From assembly GCA_041688815.1 (NCBI GenBank), contig JBDNHK010000073.1, forward strand, positions 1 to 9,199: DNA of 9,199 bases. Direction: 5' to 3'. The position numbers and the translations under genes were made by a program. The notes under the pieces were generated by a model. It worked only from the letters and a program-made list of their open reading frames with translations, made no database searches and was not told the origin of the DNA. Positions 1 to 6,664 of the stretch are shown here, piece by piece. Within the stretch, counting starts at the first letter, position 1. Each line of letters starts with the position of its first letter. Origin of the DNA: Rhabdothermincola_A sp041688815 (GTDB lineage Bacteria > Actinomycetota > Acidimicrobiia > Acidimicrobiales > Acidimicrobilacustridaceae).

Positions 1-87
1 GAAGACACGCGAAAGTTCCTTGTTGCCACAAGTGTTGCGGCGGCCCTGGCTGCCGGATCGTTCCTGGCCGTCGGGCCCGCCAGTGCG
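1..87 (+). other. Signal peptide coding segment (partial)
   Basis: Codons 1-29 encode a basic n-region (Arg4, Lys5), a hydrophobic h-region of about 17 residues and an Ala-Ser-Ala cleavage motif, with Gly30 as the likely first mature residue. The initiator codon is outside the window. Confidence 0.75.
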
Positions 88-513
88 GGGCGGACGGCCG
101 CCACGCTCACCGTGACGAAGACGGTGGTCGGCACCCCGCCGCCCGGGGCGACGTTCGTGGTGAACGTGCTGTGCGTGGAGGAAGCGCCGCCCGGTACGAC
201 CCTGCCCGTCATCTTCTCGGGGGGCTCGTCCCGGGCCTCCGGCTTGAGTGAAACGGTCTACGACGATGACGTCGTCTTCGGCCCTTCGGGCGGGAGTGAG
301 GAGTTCATCTTCTTCAGCGAGGCGACGTGCACGGTGACCGAGGTGGACGACGGCGGGGCCGACAGCTCGACGGGGCCCGTCGTGGTGGTCATCGATTCGG
401 ACGCGCGCTTCACGGCCGAGATCGTCAACACGTTCGATCCCGATCCGAAGACGACTGCCGCGCCCATCCCAGCCGCTGAGGCCGTCGTCGCCGTCCCTGC
501 CTTCACCGGCTGA
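1..513 (+). CDS. Secreted DUF5979-like domain protein, 5' end cut by window edge
   Basis: Reading in frame from base 1 extends the protein 37 residues upstream of the first in-window start-like codon (GTG at 112) and gives a clear signal peptide: Arg4-Lys5, a hydrophobic Ala/Leu/Val core, and a probable signal peptidase I site after Ala-Ser-Ala (residue 29). The true start therefore lies just left of the window, probably only one or a few codons away. The mature part begins with a TLTVTKTVVG segment and is one small beta-rich domain resembling DUF5979, a domain seen in actinobacterial surface proteins. Its two cysteines, Cys58 and Cys110, could form a disulfide. The Ala/Pro-rich tail ends in PAFTG, with no LPxTG motif and no C-terminal membrane helix, so the protein looks released or held by an unrecognised anchor. 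Total visible length is 170 residues. Molecular function is unknown; the domain call is by pattern recognition only. Confidence 0.8.
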   Translation, partial: EDTRKFLVATSVAAALAAGSFLAVGPASAGRTAATLTVTKTVVGTPPPGATFVVNVLCVEEAPPGTTLPVIFSGGSSRASGLSETVYDDDVVFGPSGGSEEFIFFSEATCTVTEVDDGGADSSTGPVVVVIDSDARFTAEIVNTFDPDPKTTAAPIPAAEAVVAVPAFTG

Positions 514-554
514 GTGACGAACGAGGCTCGATCGTCCGCTCCCGCGTCAAGACA

Positions 555-569
555 GCTCGGAGAACGAGC
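555..569 (+). terminator. Weak hairpin between the secreted-protein gene and lysS
   Basis: GCTCG (555-559) and CGAGC (565-569) form a 5-bp stem with a GAGAA loop. A competing 6-bp pairing, GGCTCG (525-530) with CGAGCC (565-570), is also possible. No T-run follows, so this could be a weak terminator or chance in GC-rich DNA. Confidence 0.2.
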
Positions 570-596
570 CAGCACGAGGTGAGAGGCACTGCTGCC

Positions 597-602
597 TAGT
601 CT
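597..602 (+). promoter_or_regulatory. Candidate -10 element for lysS (TAGTCT)
   Basis: TAGTCT fits the actinobacterial TANNNT -10 pattern and would start transcription near base 609, giving a leader of roughly 50 bases before lysS. I see no convincing -35 hexamer. It overlaps the left arm of the inverted repeat GTCTGGC (599-605) / GCCAGAC (644-650). Confidence 0.35.
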
Positions 603-658
603 GGCGTGTCGCCCGCGATCCGATCCGGGCAGCTCTGACGTCTGCCAGACAGGTGCCC

Positions 659-2218
659 ATGCCCGAATCCGCCCCCGACGAACCCGCCAGCACCGAAGTG
701 ATGCTCGACGACGACACCGAACGCGCGTCGATCCGCACCCAGCGCATCGCCAAGCTGGCTCGTCTCCGTGAGCAGGGAACCGATCCCTACCCGTACCGCT
801 TCGACCGGGACCGCACCTTGGGCGAGCTCCGCCAGGAGTTCGGTGCGCTCGAGGCGGGCGAGGAGACCGAGGTCGAGGTCAAGGTGGCGGGGCGGCTCAT
901 GCTCAAGCGTGATCAGGGCCGGCTCACCTTCGGCCAACTGCGTGACCGCAGCGGCGAAGTGCAGCTGTTCGTCTCGGCTGGCGTTCTGGGCAAGGAACGG
1001 CTGGCCGAGTTCAACGACCTCGACCGTGGCGACTGGATCGGGGTCGAGGGCACGGTGATGGTCACCAAGAAGGGGGAGCTGTCGGTCAAGGTCACGGCCT
1101 TCACCCTGCTGGCCAAGGCGCTGCGTCCGCTGCCCGACAAGTGGAAGGGCCTCTCCGACGTCGACGTCCGCTTCCGGCAGCGCTACGTCGACCTCACCGT
1201 CAACGACGACGCCCGGCGGGTGTTCGAGGTGCGCGTGGCCGCCCTCGACGCGCTGCGGCAGGTGCTGCGGGCGCGGGGCTACCTCGAGGTCGAGACCCCG
1301 ATGCTGCACCTCCAACAAGGCGGAGCGACGGCCCGACCGTTCGTCACCCACTACAACGCCCTCGACCTCGACACCTACCTGCGCATCGCGCTCGAGCTGC
1401 CGCTCAAGCGCCTGCTGGTGGGCGGTTTCGAGCGGGTGTACGAGATCGGGCGGGTGTTCCGCAACGAGGGCATCGACACCCGCCACAACCCCGAGTTCAC
1501 GATGCTCGAGGCCTACGAGGCCTTCGGCGACTACCACGAGATGATCGATCTCACCGAAGCGCTGGTGGCGGCGGCGGCGCTGGCCGCCAACGGGGTCACC
1601 ACCGTGGAGTGTCGGGGTCGCACCATCGACCTCGCCGGTGGTTGGCGGCGGGTGACGATGGTCGAGCTCATCCGCGAGGTGGTCGGCGTGGAGATCGACC
1701 CCGGTATGCCCGTCGCCGACGCCCGGACGGTCCTCGACGGGCTCGGCCTGGCGTGGCAGGACGGCTGGGGATCAGGGCGCTGCACCCACGAGGTGTACGA
1801 CGAACTGGTGGAACCGAAGGTCATCGAGCCCACAGTGGTGCTCGACCACCCTCGCGAGACCTCGCCGCTGGCCAAACCCCACCGCCACGATCCATCGCTG
1901 GTCGAGCGGTTCGAGGTCATCGTCGACGGCCGCGAGTTGGCCAACGCCTACAGCGAGCTCAACGATCCCGTCGAGCAGCTCGCCCGCTTCCGGGAGGGGG
2001 CGGCGGCCAAGGCGGCCGGGGACCCCGAGGCGGCCGACGTGGACCTCGACTACATCCGGGCCCTCGAGTACGGCATGCCCCCCGCCGGCGGCATGGGCAT
2101 GGGCATCGACCGGCTGGTGATGCTGCTGGCCGGCGTCGAGAGCATCCGTGAAGTGATCCTCTTCCCGACGCTGCGCCCGGAGGCCGGACTCGACGAGTCC
2201 GAGTTCGCCACCGATTGA
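659..2218 (+). CDS. lysS: Lysyl-tRNA synthetase, class II
   Basis: Cytoplasmic enzyme that charges tRNA-Lys with lysine using ATP. The 519-residue protein has the usual class II LysRS order. An N-terminal OB-fold anticodon-binding domain (about residues 62-165) is followed by the catalytic core. Motif 1 lies around RGYLEVETPML (206-216). Motif 2 starts at FRNEG (267-271) and runs into HNPEFTMLE. Motif 3 is GMGMGIDRL, with Arg485. The SPLAK and NAYSELNDP signatures are present. Length is close to the bacterial norm of about 500, with a short acidic N-terminal extension. ATG 659 is chosen because a weak AGG sits about 6 bases before it; an in-frame GTG at 653 would add two residues. It appears to be transcribed on its own. 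One oddity: the segment usually read RIAPELYLKRL is RIALELPLKRL here (242-252), keeping the lysine-contacting Glu246. The identification is very secure. Confidence 0.97.
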   Translation: MPESAPDEPASTEVMLDDDTERASIRTQRIAKLARLREQGTDPYPYRFDRDRTLGELRQEFGALEAGEETEVEVKVAGRLMLKRDQGRLTFGQLRDRSGEVQLFVSAGVLGKERLAEFNDLDRGDWIGVEGTVMVTKKGELSVKVTAFTLLAKALRPLPDKWKGLSDVDVRFRQRYVDLTVNDDARRVFEVRVAALDALRQVLRARGYLEVETPMLHLQQGGATARPFVTHYNALDLDTYLRIALELPLKRLLVGGFERVYEIGRVFRNEGIDTRHNPEFTMLEAYEAFGDYHEMIDLTEALVAAAALAANGVTTVECRGRTIDLAGGWRRVTMVELIREVVGVEIDPGMPVADARTVLDGLGLAWQDGWGSGRCTHEVYDELVEPKVIEPTVVLDHPRETSPLAKPHRHDPSLVERFEVIVDGRELANAYSELNDPVEQLARFREGAAAKAAGDPEAADVDLDYIRALEYGMPPAGGMGMGIDRLVMLLAGVESIREVILFPTLRPEAGLDESEFATD

Positions 2219-2245
2219 GCGAAGCGCCGGGCGGCTCGGGCTCGG

Positions 2246-2251
2246 TACGGT
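2246..2251 (+). promoter_or_regulatory. Candidate -10 element for the SRAP gene (TACGGT)
   Basis: TACGGT ends 7 bases before the ATG at 2259, so transcription would begin at or next to the A of the start codon. No Shine-Dalgarno sequence lies between. This suggests a leaderless mRNA. No -35 match is evident. Confidence 0.5.
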
Positions 2252-2258
2252 CTGCTGG

Positions 2259-3002
2259 ATGTGTGGTCGTTTCGTGGCGGCAACGCCCCCTGCCGACATC
2301 GCCCGGTACTTCGAAGCCGAGGCGCCGGAGGCGGCACTGGAACCGAGCTACAACGTGGCCCCGACCAACGACGTCTACGTCGTGATGTCCGACGGCCAGA
2401 CCCGTCGGGTGGCGCCGATGCACTGGGGTCTGGTGCCGCGCTGGGCCAAGGACCCGTCCATCGGCAATCGCATGATCAACGCCCGGGCCGAGATCCTCGC
2501 CACCAAGAACGCCTACAAGTCGGCGTTCGCCGAGCGCCGCTGCCTGCTTCCCGCTGACGGGTTCTACGAGTGGAAGCCGGTGCCAGGGCAGAAGCGCAAG
2601 CAGCCGATGTACATGTCGTCGGCGAACGGTGAGCCATTGGCGTTCGCCGGGCTGTGGGAGGTCTGGCGCGACCCGGGGGCAGCGGACGACGAGCACCAGC
2701 GTGGCGAGGGGGATCTGCGATCGTGCACGATCATCACCGGGGAGCCCAACGACAAGGTTCGACCCATCCACGACCGCATGCCGGTGATGTTGCCGCGAGC
2801 GGCCTGGGACGCGTGGCTCGACCCTTCCCTCCGTGACCTCGAGGTGCTCGGCCAGCTCCTCGTCCCGGCGCCGTCGTCGGGGCTCTCGATCCGCGCCGTG
2901 AGCACCGAGGTCAACAAGGTGGGCAACAAGGGGGCCCACCTGCTCGACCCGGTGGAGGAGACGGTCGGCGGCCAGGGGCCCGGACAGGCCACCCTGCTCT
3001 AG
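2259..3002 (+). CDS. SRAP-domain abasic-site processing protein (YedK/HMCES family)
   Basis: Family members form a covalent thiazolidine crosslink to abasic sites in single-stranded DNA through the N-terminal cysteine, shielding them during replication; the older name is SOS response-associated peptidase. All hallmark residues are visible. Met1-Cys2-Gly3-Arg4-Phe5 exposes Cys2 after Met removal. Asn32 lies in the YNVAPTN motif, Glu104 in GFYEW and His171 in HDRMP, matching the Cys2/Asn/Glu/His active-site set. WGLVPRWAK, INARAE and the late INKVGNKG-like stretch (here VNKVGNKG) are also typical. At 247 residues it is a full-length family member. The start is fixed by the requirement for Cys2. 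It lies 40 bases after lysS with its own apparent leaderless promoter. No LexA-type box was seen upstream, so SOS control is not supported. It ends one base from the convergent HIT gene. Confidence 0.95.
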   Translation: MCGRFVAATPPADIARYFEAEAPEAALEPSYNVAPTNDVYVVMSDGQTRRVAPMHWGLVPRWAKDPSIGNRMINARAEILATKNAYKSAFAERRCLLPADGFYEWKPVPGQKRKQPMYMSSANGEPLAFAGLWEVWRDPGAADDEHQRGEGDLRSCTIITGEPNDKVRPIHDRMPVMLPRAAWDAWLDPSLRDLEVLGQLLVPAPSSGLSIRAVSTEVNKVGNKGAHLLDPVEETVGGQGPGQATLL

Positions 3003-3003
3003 T

Positions 3004-3402
3004 TCAGCGGTCGAGGTCGGAGCGCAGACGCTCGGCGATGTCGTCGAGTTCTTCGGCCGGCGTGTCGGTGCGGGCCTTCGAGAAGTCGATGTCGCGCTCG
3101 GAATGGATGGGCAGGACGTGCAGGTGCGTATGGGGCACCTCGAGGCCGGCGATGATCAACGCGATCCGATTGGGGGAGAGCAGACGCTGCTGGGCCGAGG
3201 CCACCCGTTTGGCCACCACTATCAGGTGGGCAGCGGTCTCGTCGTCGAGATCGATCCAGTGGTCGACCTCGGCCACGGGCACGACCAGGGTGTGCCCCGG
3301 GGTGATGGGGGCGATGGTGAGGAAGGCGGCGCTGATGTCGTCGCGGTAGACGAAGCGGCCGGGCAGGTCGCCGCGCATGATCCGAGTGAAGATCGTGGTC
3401 AT
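3004..3402 (-). CDS. HIT-family nucleotide hydrolase/transferase
   Basis: A 132-residue histidine-triad protein. The catalytic triad is His91-Thr-His93-Leu-His95 in the segment VPHTHLHVLP, which binds nucleotide alpha-phosphate and carries the nucleophilic histidine. The N-terminal half shows the family pattern IMRGDLPGRFVYRDD and ITPGHTLVVPVAEVDHW. The length suits a single-domain Hint/AP4A-type HIT protein; the natural substrate (AMP conjugates, ApnA or another) cannot be read from sequence. It has no zinc-binding Cys near the N-terminus. Its stop is separated from the SRAP stop by one base (convergent), and its start is 26 bases from the divergent pgsA start. In M. tuberculosis a HIT gene (Rv2613c) also neighbours a CDP-alcohol phosphatidyltransferase (pgsA1), so the pairing may be meaningful. 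The family call is certain; the role is open. Confidence 0.93.
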   Translation of the reverse strand: MTTIFTRIMRGDLPGRFVYRDDISAAFLTIAPITPGHTLVVPVAEVDHWIDLDDETAAHLIVVAKRVASAQQRLLSPNRIALIIAGLEVPHTHLHVLPIHSERDIDFSKARTDTPAEELDDIAERLRSDLDR

Positions 3403-3411
3403 TGGTCGTGG

Positions 3412-3417
3412 ATCGTA
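3412..3417 (-). promoter_or_regulatory. Candidate -10 element for the HIT gene (TACGAT, minus strand)
   Basis: On the minus strand TACGAT ends 9 bases before the HIT ATG, implying a leader of only a few bases. It shares its TA (3416-3417) with the plus-strand TAGAGT of pgsA. There is no obvious -35. Confidence 0.35.
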
Positions 3418-3421
3418 GAGT
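3416..3421 (+). promoter_or_regulatory. Candidate -10 element for pgsA (TAGAGT)
   Basis: TAGAGT ends 7 bases before ATG 3429, the same spacing as at the SRAP gene, and no Shine-Dalgarno sequence intervenes. This supports both a leaderless transcript and the choice of ATG 3429. Confidence 0.5.
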
Positions 3422-3428
3422 GCCGGGC

Positions 3429-4043
3429 ATGGCCGTGCCGCCGTCCCCCGATCCGAAGGCGCCGGAGCATCTCGACCGGGTGGTGACGGTGCCCAATGCC
3501 ATCACCGCGGTCCGGCTGGCCTGTCTGCCCATCTTCGTGTGGCTGTTGTTGGTGCAGGACGATGAAGCGGCCGCGGCGATCCTGCTGGCCGGGCTGGGCG
3601 CCACCGACTGGGTGGACGGGTATGTCGCCCGCCGCTGGGATCAGGTGTCGAGCGTCGGGAAGGTGCTCGACCCGGTGGCCGACCGGCTGCTCTTCTTCGT
3701 GGCCGTGGTCAGCATCATCATCGCCGGTGCGGCCCCCTTGTGGTTCTGCCTGGCCGTGCTGCTGCGAGAGATCGTGGTGGCCGCAGCCACCCTCGTCCTC
3801 GCCGCCATGGGGGCCCGCCGCATCGACGTCACCTGGTACGGCAAGGCGGGCACGTTCGGCCTCATGTTCGCCTTCCCCCTGTTCCTCGGGGGCGCGAGTG
3901 ACCTGAGCTTCGCCGACCTGTTCCAGGCCCTGGCCTGGATCGCCGCCATCCCGGCGTTGGCCTTGAGCTACTACGCCGCGGTGCGTTACGTGCCGCTCGG
4001 CCGCCAGGCCCTGCGAGAGGGCCGGGCCGCCGGGGCGTTGTAG
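3429..4043 (+). CDS. pgsA: CDP-alcohol phosphatidyltransferase, PgsA type
   Basis: Integral membrane enzyme that transfers a phosphatidyl group from CDP-diacylglycerol to an alcohol, most likely glycerol-3-phosphate to give phosphatidylglycerophosphate. The family signature DxxDGxxAR...GxxxDxxxD is complete: Asp60, Asp63-Gly64, Ala67-Arg68, Gly77, Asp81 and Asp85. The DPVADRL form is closer to PGP/cardiolipin synthases than to phosphatidylinositol-phosphate synthases, which usually read DATCDR there. About six hydrophobic segments follow the pattern for the family (roughly 30-45, 48-58, 86-110, 114-135, 145-160, 170-190), and the VPNAITAVRL start of the domain is typical. The protein is 204 residues from ATG 3429; an in-frame GTG at 3402 would add nine residues but lies upstream of the likely transcription start. 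The position upstream of gcvH-garA recalls pgsA2 (Rv1822). The exact acceptor alcohol is uncertain. Confidence 0.9.
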   Translation: MAVPPSPDPKAPEHLDRVVTVPNAITAVRLACLPIFVWLLLVQDDEAAAAILLAGLGATDWVDGYVARRWDQVSSVGKVLDPVADRLLFFVAVVSIIIAGAAPLWFCLAVLLREIVVAAATLVLAAMGARRIDVTWYGKAGTFGLMFAFPLFLGGASDLSFADLFQALAWIAAIPALALSYYAAVRYVPLGRQALREGRAAGAL

Positions 4044-4046
4044 TTT
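4041..4046 (+). promoter_or_regulatory. Possible -10 element (TAGTTT) before the nucleotidyltransferase gene
   Basis: TAGTTT overlaps the pgsA stop codon and would give a leader of about 50 bases. Unlike the leaderless candidates, the downstream gene has a good Shine-Dalgarno sequence. It may equally be read through from pgsA. Confidence 0.25.
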
Positions 4047-4091
4047 CGCGGCGACGGTGTCGGTCGCGGCGCCGGACCAGACGAACCGACC

Positions 4092-4096
4092 GGAGG
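4092..4096 (+). promoter_or_regulatory. Shine-Dalgarno GGAGG deciding the start at ATG 4102
   Basis: GGAGG lies 5 bases upstream of ATG 4102 and selects this codon over the in-frame GTG at 4057. The protein then opens directly with the MKAVIMAGGEGTRLRPLT nucleotide-binding motif, as expected for the family. Confidence 0.75.
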
Positions 4097-4101
4097 ATGC
4101 G

Positions 4102-6588
4102 ATGAAGGCGGTGATCATGGCCGGCGGCGAGGGCACCCGGCTGCGGCCCCTCACCTCGAATGCGCCGAAGCCGCTCCTGCCCTTGGTCAACCGCCCGATG
4201 ATGGAGCACATCATCGACCTGCTGAAGCGCCACGGCATCGACGACATCGTCGTGACCGTGGCCTTCATGGCCAACGCCATCCGCGACTACTTCGGCGACG
4301 GCTCCGACTTCGGCGTCACCGTCGCCTACGCCACCGAGGAGACCCCACTCGGCACCGCGGGTTCGGTTCGCAATGCCATGGACCTGCTCACCGAGCGCTT
4401 CGTGGTGATCTCCGGTGACGTGCTCACCGACATCGATCTCGGCGCGATCATCGCCGAACACGAACGAAACGAAGCTCTGGCCACGATCGGGCTGGCCCAC
4501 GTCGAGAACCCCCTCGAGTTCGGGATCGTCATCACCCGCGAGGACGGGACCATCGAACGTTTCCTCGAAAAGCCTACGTGGGGCCAGGTCTTCAGCGACA
4601 CCATCAACACCGGCATCTTCGTGCTCGAGCCCGAGATCTTCGACCACATCGCCGCCGATCGACCGGTCGACTTCTCCGGTGAGGTCTTCCCCGACCTGCT
4701 CGCCCAGGGCAAGCCGCTCCACGGGGCCATCACCGAGGGCTACTGGGAGGACGTGGGCACGCTCGAGGCCTACATGCGCGCCCACAAGGACATCCTCGAC
4801 GGCAAGGTCCAGGTCGAGATCCCAGGCTTCGAGGTACGCCCGGGCGTCTGGCTCGGTGAGAGCGCGGAGCTGAACCCCGACGCCACTGTCGTCGGCCCGG
4901 CCGTCATCGGCGAGAACTGCCGCATCGAGGCCGACGCGGTCATCGGGGAGTACTCCGTGCTCGGAGCCAACGTCAGAGTGCGCCACGACGCCTTCCTCGA
5001 GCGGACCGTGGTGAACGACCACTCCTACCTGGGCGAGGCCGTGCGGTTGCGCGGCACGGTCATCGGACGGGCGTGCGATCTCCGGAAGGGGGTCCGGACC
5101 GAGGAGGGCGTCGTGCTCGGTGACGAGTGCTTCCTCGGCGAGGAGGCCTCGATCGCCTCGGGCGTCAAGGTGTACCCGTTCAAGACGATCGAGGCGGGGG
5201 CCGTCGTCAACGAGTCGATCGTCTGGGAGTCGCGCGGCGCCCGAAGCCTCTTTGGCCGAACCGGGGTCAGCGGCCTGGCCAACGTCGACATCACCCCGGA
5301 GTTCGCCGTACGCGTGGCCATGGCCTACGGCGGCTTGCTCAAGAAAGGCGTCACCGTCATCACGTCGCGAGATTCGAGCCGCTCGGCCCGGATGCTCAAG
5401 CGGGCCATGATGGCCGGGCTCAACAGCGTCGGGGTCAACGTCGAGGACCTCGAGGTGGCCTCCGTGCCGGTGACCCGTTTCATCATGCGCCGGCCCACCG
5501 CACGGGGTGGCCTCACCATCCGACTCGAACGCAACGACCCGCAGTCGGTGGTGATCCGCTTCTTCGATGACAACGGGCTCGACATCACCGAGGAGGTGCA
5601 GCGCAAGATCGAGCGGTTGTACGCCCGACAGGACTTCCGACGAGTGTTCCCGGGCGACATCGGCGACATCGGCTACGCCCCACGCGCCCTCGAGCACTAC
5701 TCGACGGCGCTGGAAGCCACGGTCGACGTGGAGCGGATCCGGGCCACCAAGTTCAAGGTGGTCATCGACTACGCCTACGGGTCGGCGTCGTTCGCCATGC
5801 CCAACGTTCTGGCCAAGCTCGGCCTCGAGGTGCTGGCCGTCAACCCCTTCGTCTCCACCGCCGGGGTGCTGAACGAGGACCTCGACCAACACGCGAAGAG
5901 GGTCGGCGACCTCGTGCGCACCTCGGGCAGCCACCTGGGTGGGGTGATCGACCCCGACGGTGAGCAACTGCGCCTGATCGACGACGAGGGTCACGTGCTC
6001 ACGTCGACCGAGGCCCTCCTGGCCATGCTCACCCTCCTGCCGGGCACGCTCTACGGCGACCGGGTCGCGCTGCCGGTCAACTGCACGACCTCGGCGCAAC
6101 GGATCCTCGAACAGCACGGCATCCAGGTGGTGTGGACGAAGCTGTCGAGCAGCGCCCTCATGGACGCCGCCGGTGAGCCCGGAGTCGGGTTCGCCGGGAA
6201 CCAGTCCGGGAACTTCATCCTGCCGGGCTTCATGCCGGGATTCGATGCCGCCGCCTCGTTCGTCAAGATGCTCGACCTGCTCGCCTTTCACGGGGTCAAG
6301 CTGTCCGACGTGGTCGAGGGGCTGCCCCGGGTCCACCTCGTCCACGAGACCGTCGTGACGCCTTGGGATCAGAAGGGATCCGTGATGCGCACCCTCATGG
6401 AGCAGAGCAAGGACCGCGAGGTGGTGCTGGTCGACGGAGTGAAGGTCATCCACGAGGGCGGCTGGGCCCTCGCCCTCCCCGACCCCGAGGAGCCCGTCAC
6501 CCACGTGTGGGCCGAGGGCCAGTCCGGCGACAACGCCCGTCGCCTCGCCGAGGAGTACGCCCGACGCATCCGCCAGATGGTGCGTTGA
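4102..6588 (+). CDS. Sugar-1-phosphate nucleotidyltransferase fused to degenerate phosphohexomutase
   Basis: An 828-residue three-part protein. Residues 1 to about 235 are a nucleotidyltransferase domain with the NTP-binding AGGEGTRLRPLT loop (7-18), Lys23-Pro24, a GTAGSVRNA segment and FLEKP. Residues of roughly 250-375 form hexapeptide left-handed beta-helix repeats. Residues of about 385-825 resemble the four domains of alpha-D-phosphohexomutases. Proteins of this layout are commonly annotated as mannose-1-phosphate guanylyltransferases (GDP-mannose supply), but the sugar and nucleotide are not proven by sequence. The mutase half lacks standard motifs: the TASHNP phosphoserine loop is absent (RLERNDPQS near 474-482 occupies that area), the metal loop reads DPDGEQ (617-622) rather than DGDxDR, GEQSGH is GNQSGN (699-704), and RPSGTEP is LPDPEEP (792-798). 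That half is probably non-catalytic or altered. It follows pgsA by 58 bases, possibly co-transcribed, which would fit glycolipid or cell-envelope glycan synthesis. Confidence 0.88.
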   Translation: MKAVIMAGGEGTRLRPLTSNAPKPLLPLVNRPMMEHIIDLLKRHGIDDIVVTVAFMANAIRDYFGDGSDFGVTVAYATEETPLGTAGSVRNAMDLLTERFVVISGDVLTDIDLGAIIAEHERNEALATIGLAHVENPLEFGIVITREDGTIERFLEKPTWGQVFSDTINTGIFVLEPEIFDHIAADRPVDFSGEVFPDLLAQGKPLHGAITEGYWEDVGTLEAYMRAHKDILDGKVQVEIPGFEVRPGVWLGESAELNPDATVVGPAVIGENCRIEADAVIGEYSVLGANVRVRHDAFLERTVVNDHSYLGEAVRLRGTVIGRACDLRKGVRTEEGVVLGDECFLGEEASIASGVKVYPFKTIEAGAVVNESIVWESRGARSLFGRTGVSGLANVDITPEFAVRVAMAYGGLLKKGVTVITSRDSSRSARMLKRAMMAGLNSVGVNVEDLEVASVPVTRFIMRRPTARGGLTIRLERNDPQSVVIRFFDDNGLDITEEVQRKIERLYARQDFRRVFPGDIGDIGYAPRALEHYSTALEATVDVERIRATKFKVVIDYAYGSASFAMPNVLAKLGLEVLAVNPFVSTAGVLNEDLDQHAKRVGDLVRTSGSHLGGVIDPDGEQLRLIDDEGHVLTSTEALLAMLTLLPGTLYGDRVALPVNCTTSAQRILEQHGIQVVWTKLSSSALMDAAGEPGVGFAGNQSGNFILPGFMPGFDAAASFVKMLDLLAFHGVKLSDVVEGLPRVHLVHETVVTPWDQKGSVMRTLMEQSKDREVVLVDGVKVIHEGGWALALPDPEEPVTHVWAEGQSGDNARRLAEEYARRIRQMVR

Positions 6589-6638
6589 CCCTTCGACGCT
6601 GCTCGTGCCGCACCTGACTCTCATCCTCGTGTCGAGGG
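6589..6638 (+). terminator. Imperfect stem-loop after the nucleotidyltransferase gene
   Basis: Bases 6589-6599 can pair with 6629-6638 (CCC-TTCGAC against GTCGAGGG plus two further pairs), with one bulged T and a loop of about 29 bases. It lies between the stop codon and the gcvH promoter but has no proper T-run. A weak terminator at best. Confidence 0.25.
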
Positions 6639-6652
6639 TTCCGCGTTTCAAG

Positions 6653-6658
6653 TAGCGT
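6653..6658 (+). promoter_or_regulatory. Candidate -10 element for the gcvH operon (TAGCGT)
   Basis: TAGCGT ends 6 bases before ATG 6665, with no Shine-Dalgarno sequence between, again pointing to a leaderless transcript. It would drive gcvH, the FHA gene and the MerR gene. No -35 match is clear. Confidence 0.5.
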
Positions 6659-6664
6659 GCCGCC

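Noticed and set aside
514..658. Possible T-box or other riboswitch before lysS
   Set aside because: No T-box consensus, specifier arrangement or antiterminator is visible, and the leader from the likely transcription start is only about 50 bases.
596..1537. A 313-codon minus-strand open frame over lysS
   Set aside because: Antisense shadow of lysS with biased composition (LeuGlu/ValGlu/HisLeu repeats) and no domain signature.
1141..2151. A 336-codon plus-strand open frame inside lysS
   Set aside because: Out-of-frame reading of lysS; an Arg/Gly/Pro-rich translation typical of +1 frame reading in high-GC DNA.
2219..2258. LexA/SOS box before the SRAP gene
   Set aside because: No actinobacterial SOS-box-like palindrome (GAAC...GTTC type) is present in the 40-base gap. 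The SOS name comes from the family, not from this promoter.
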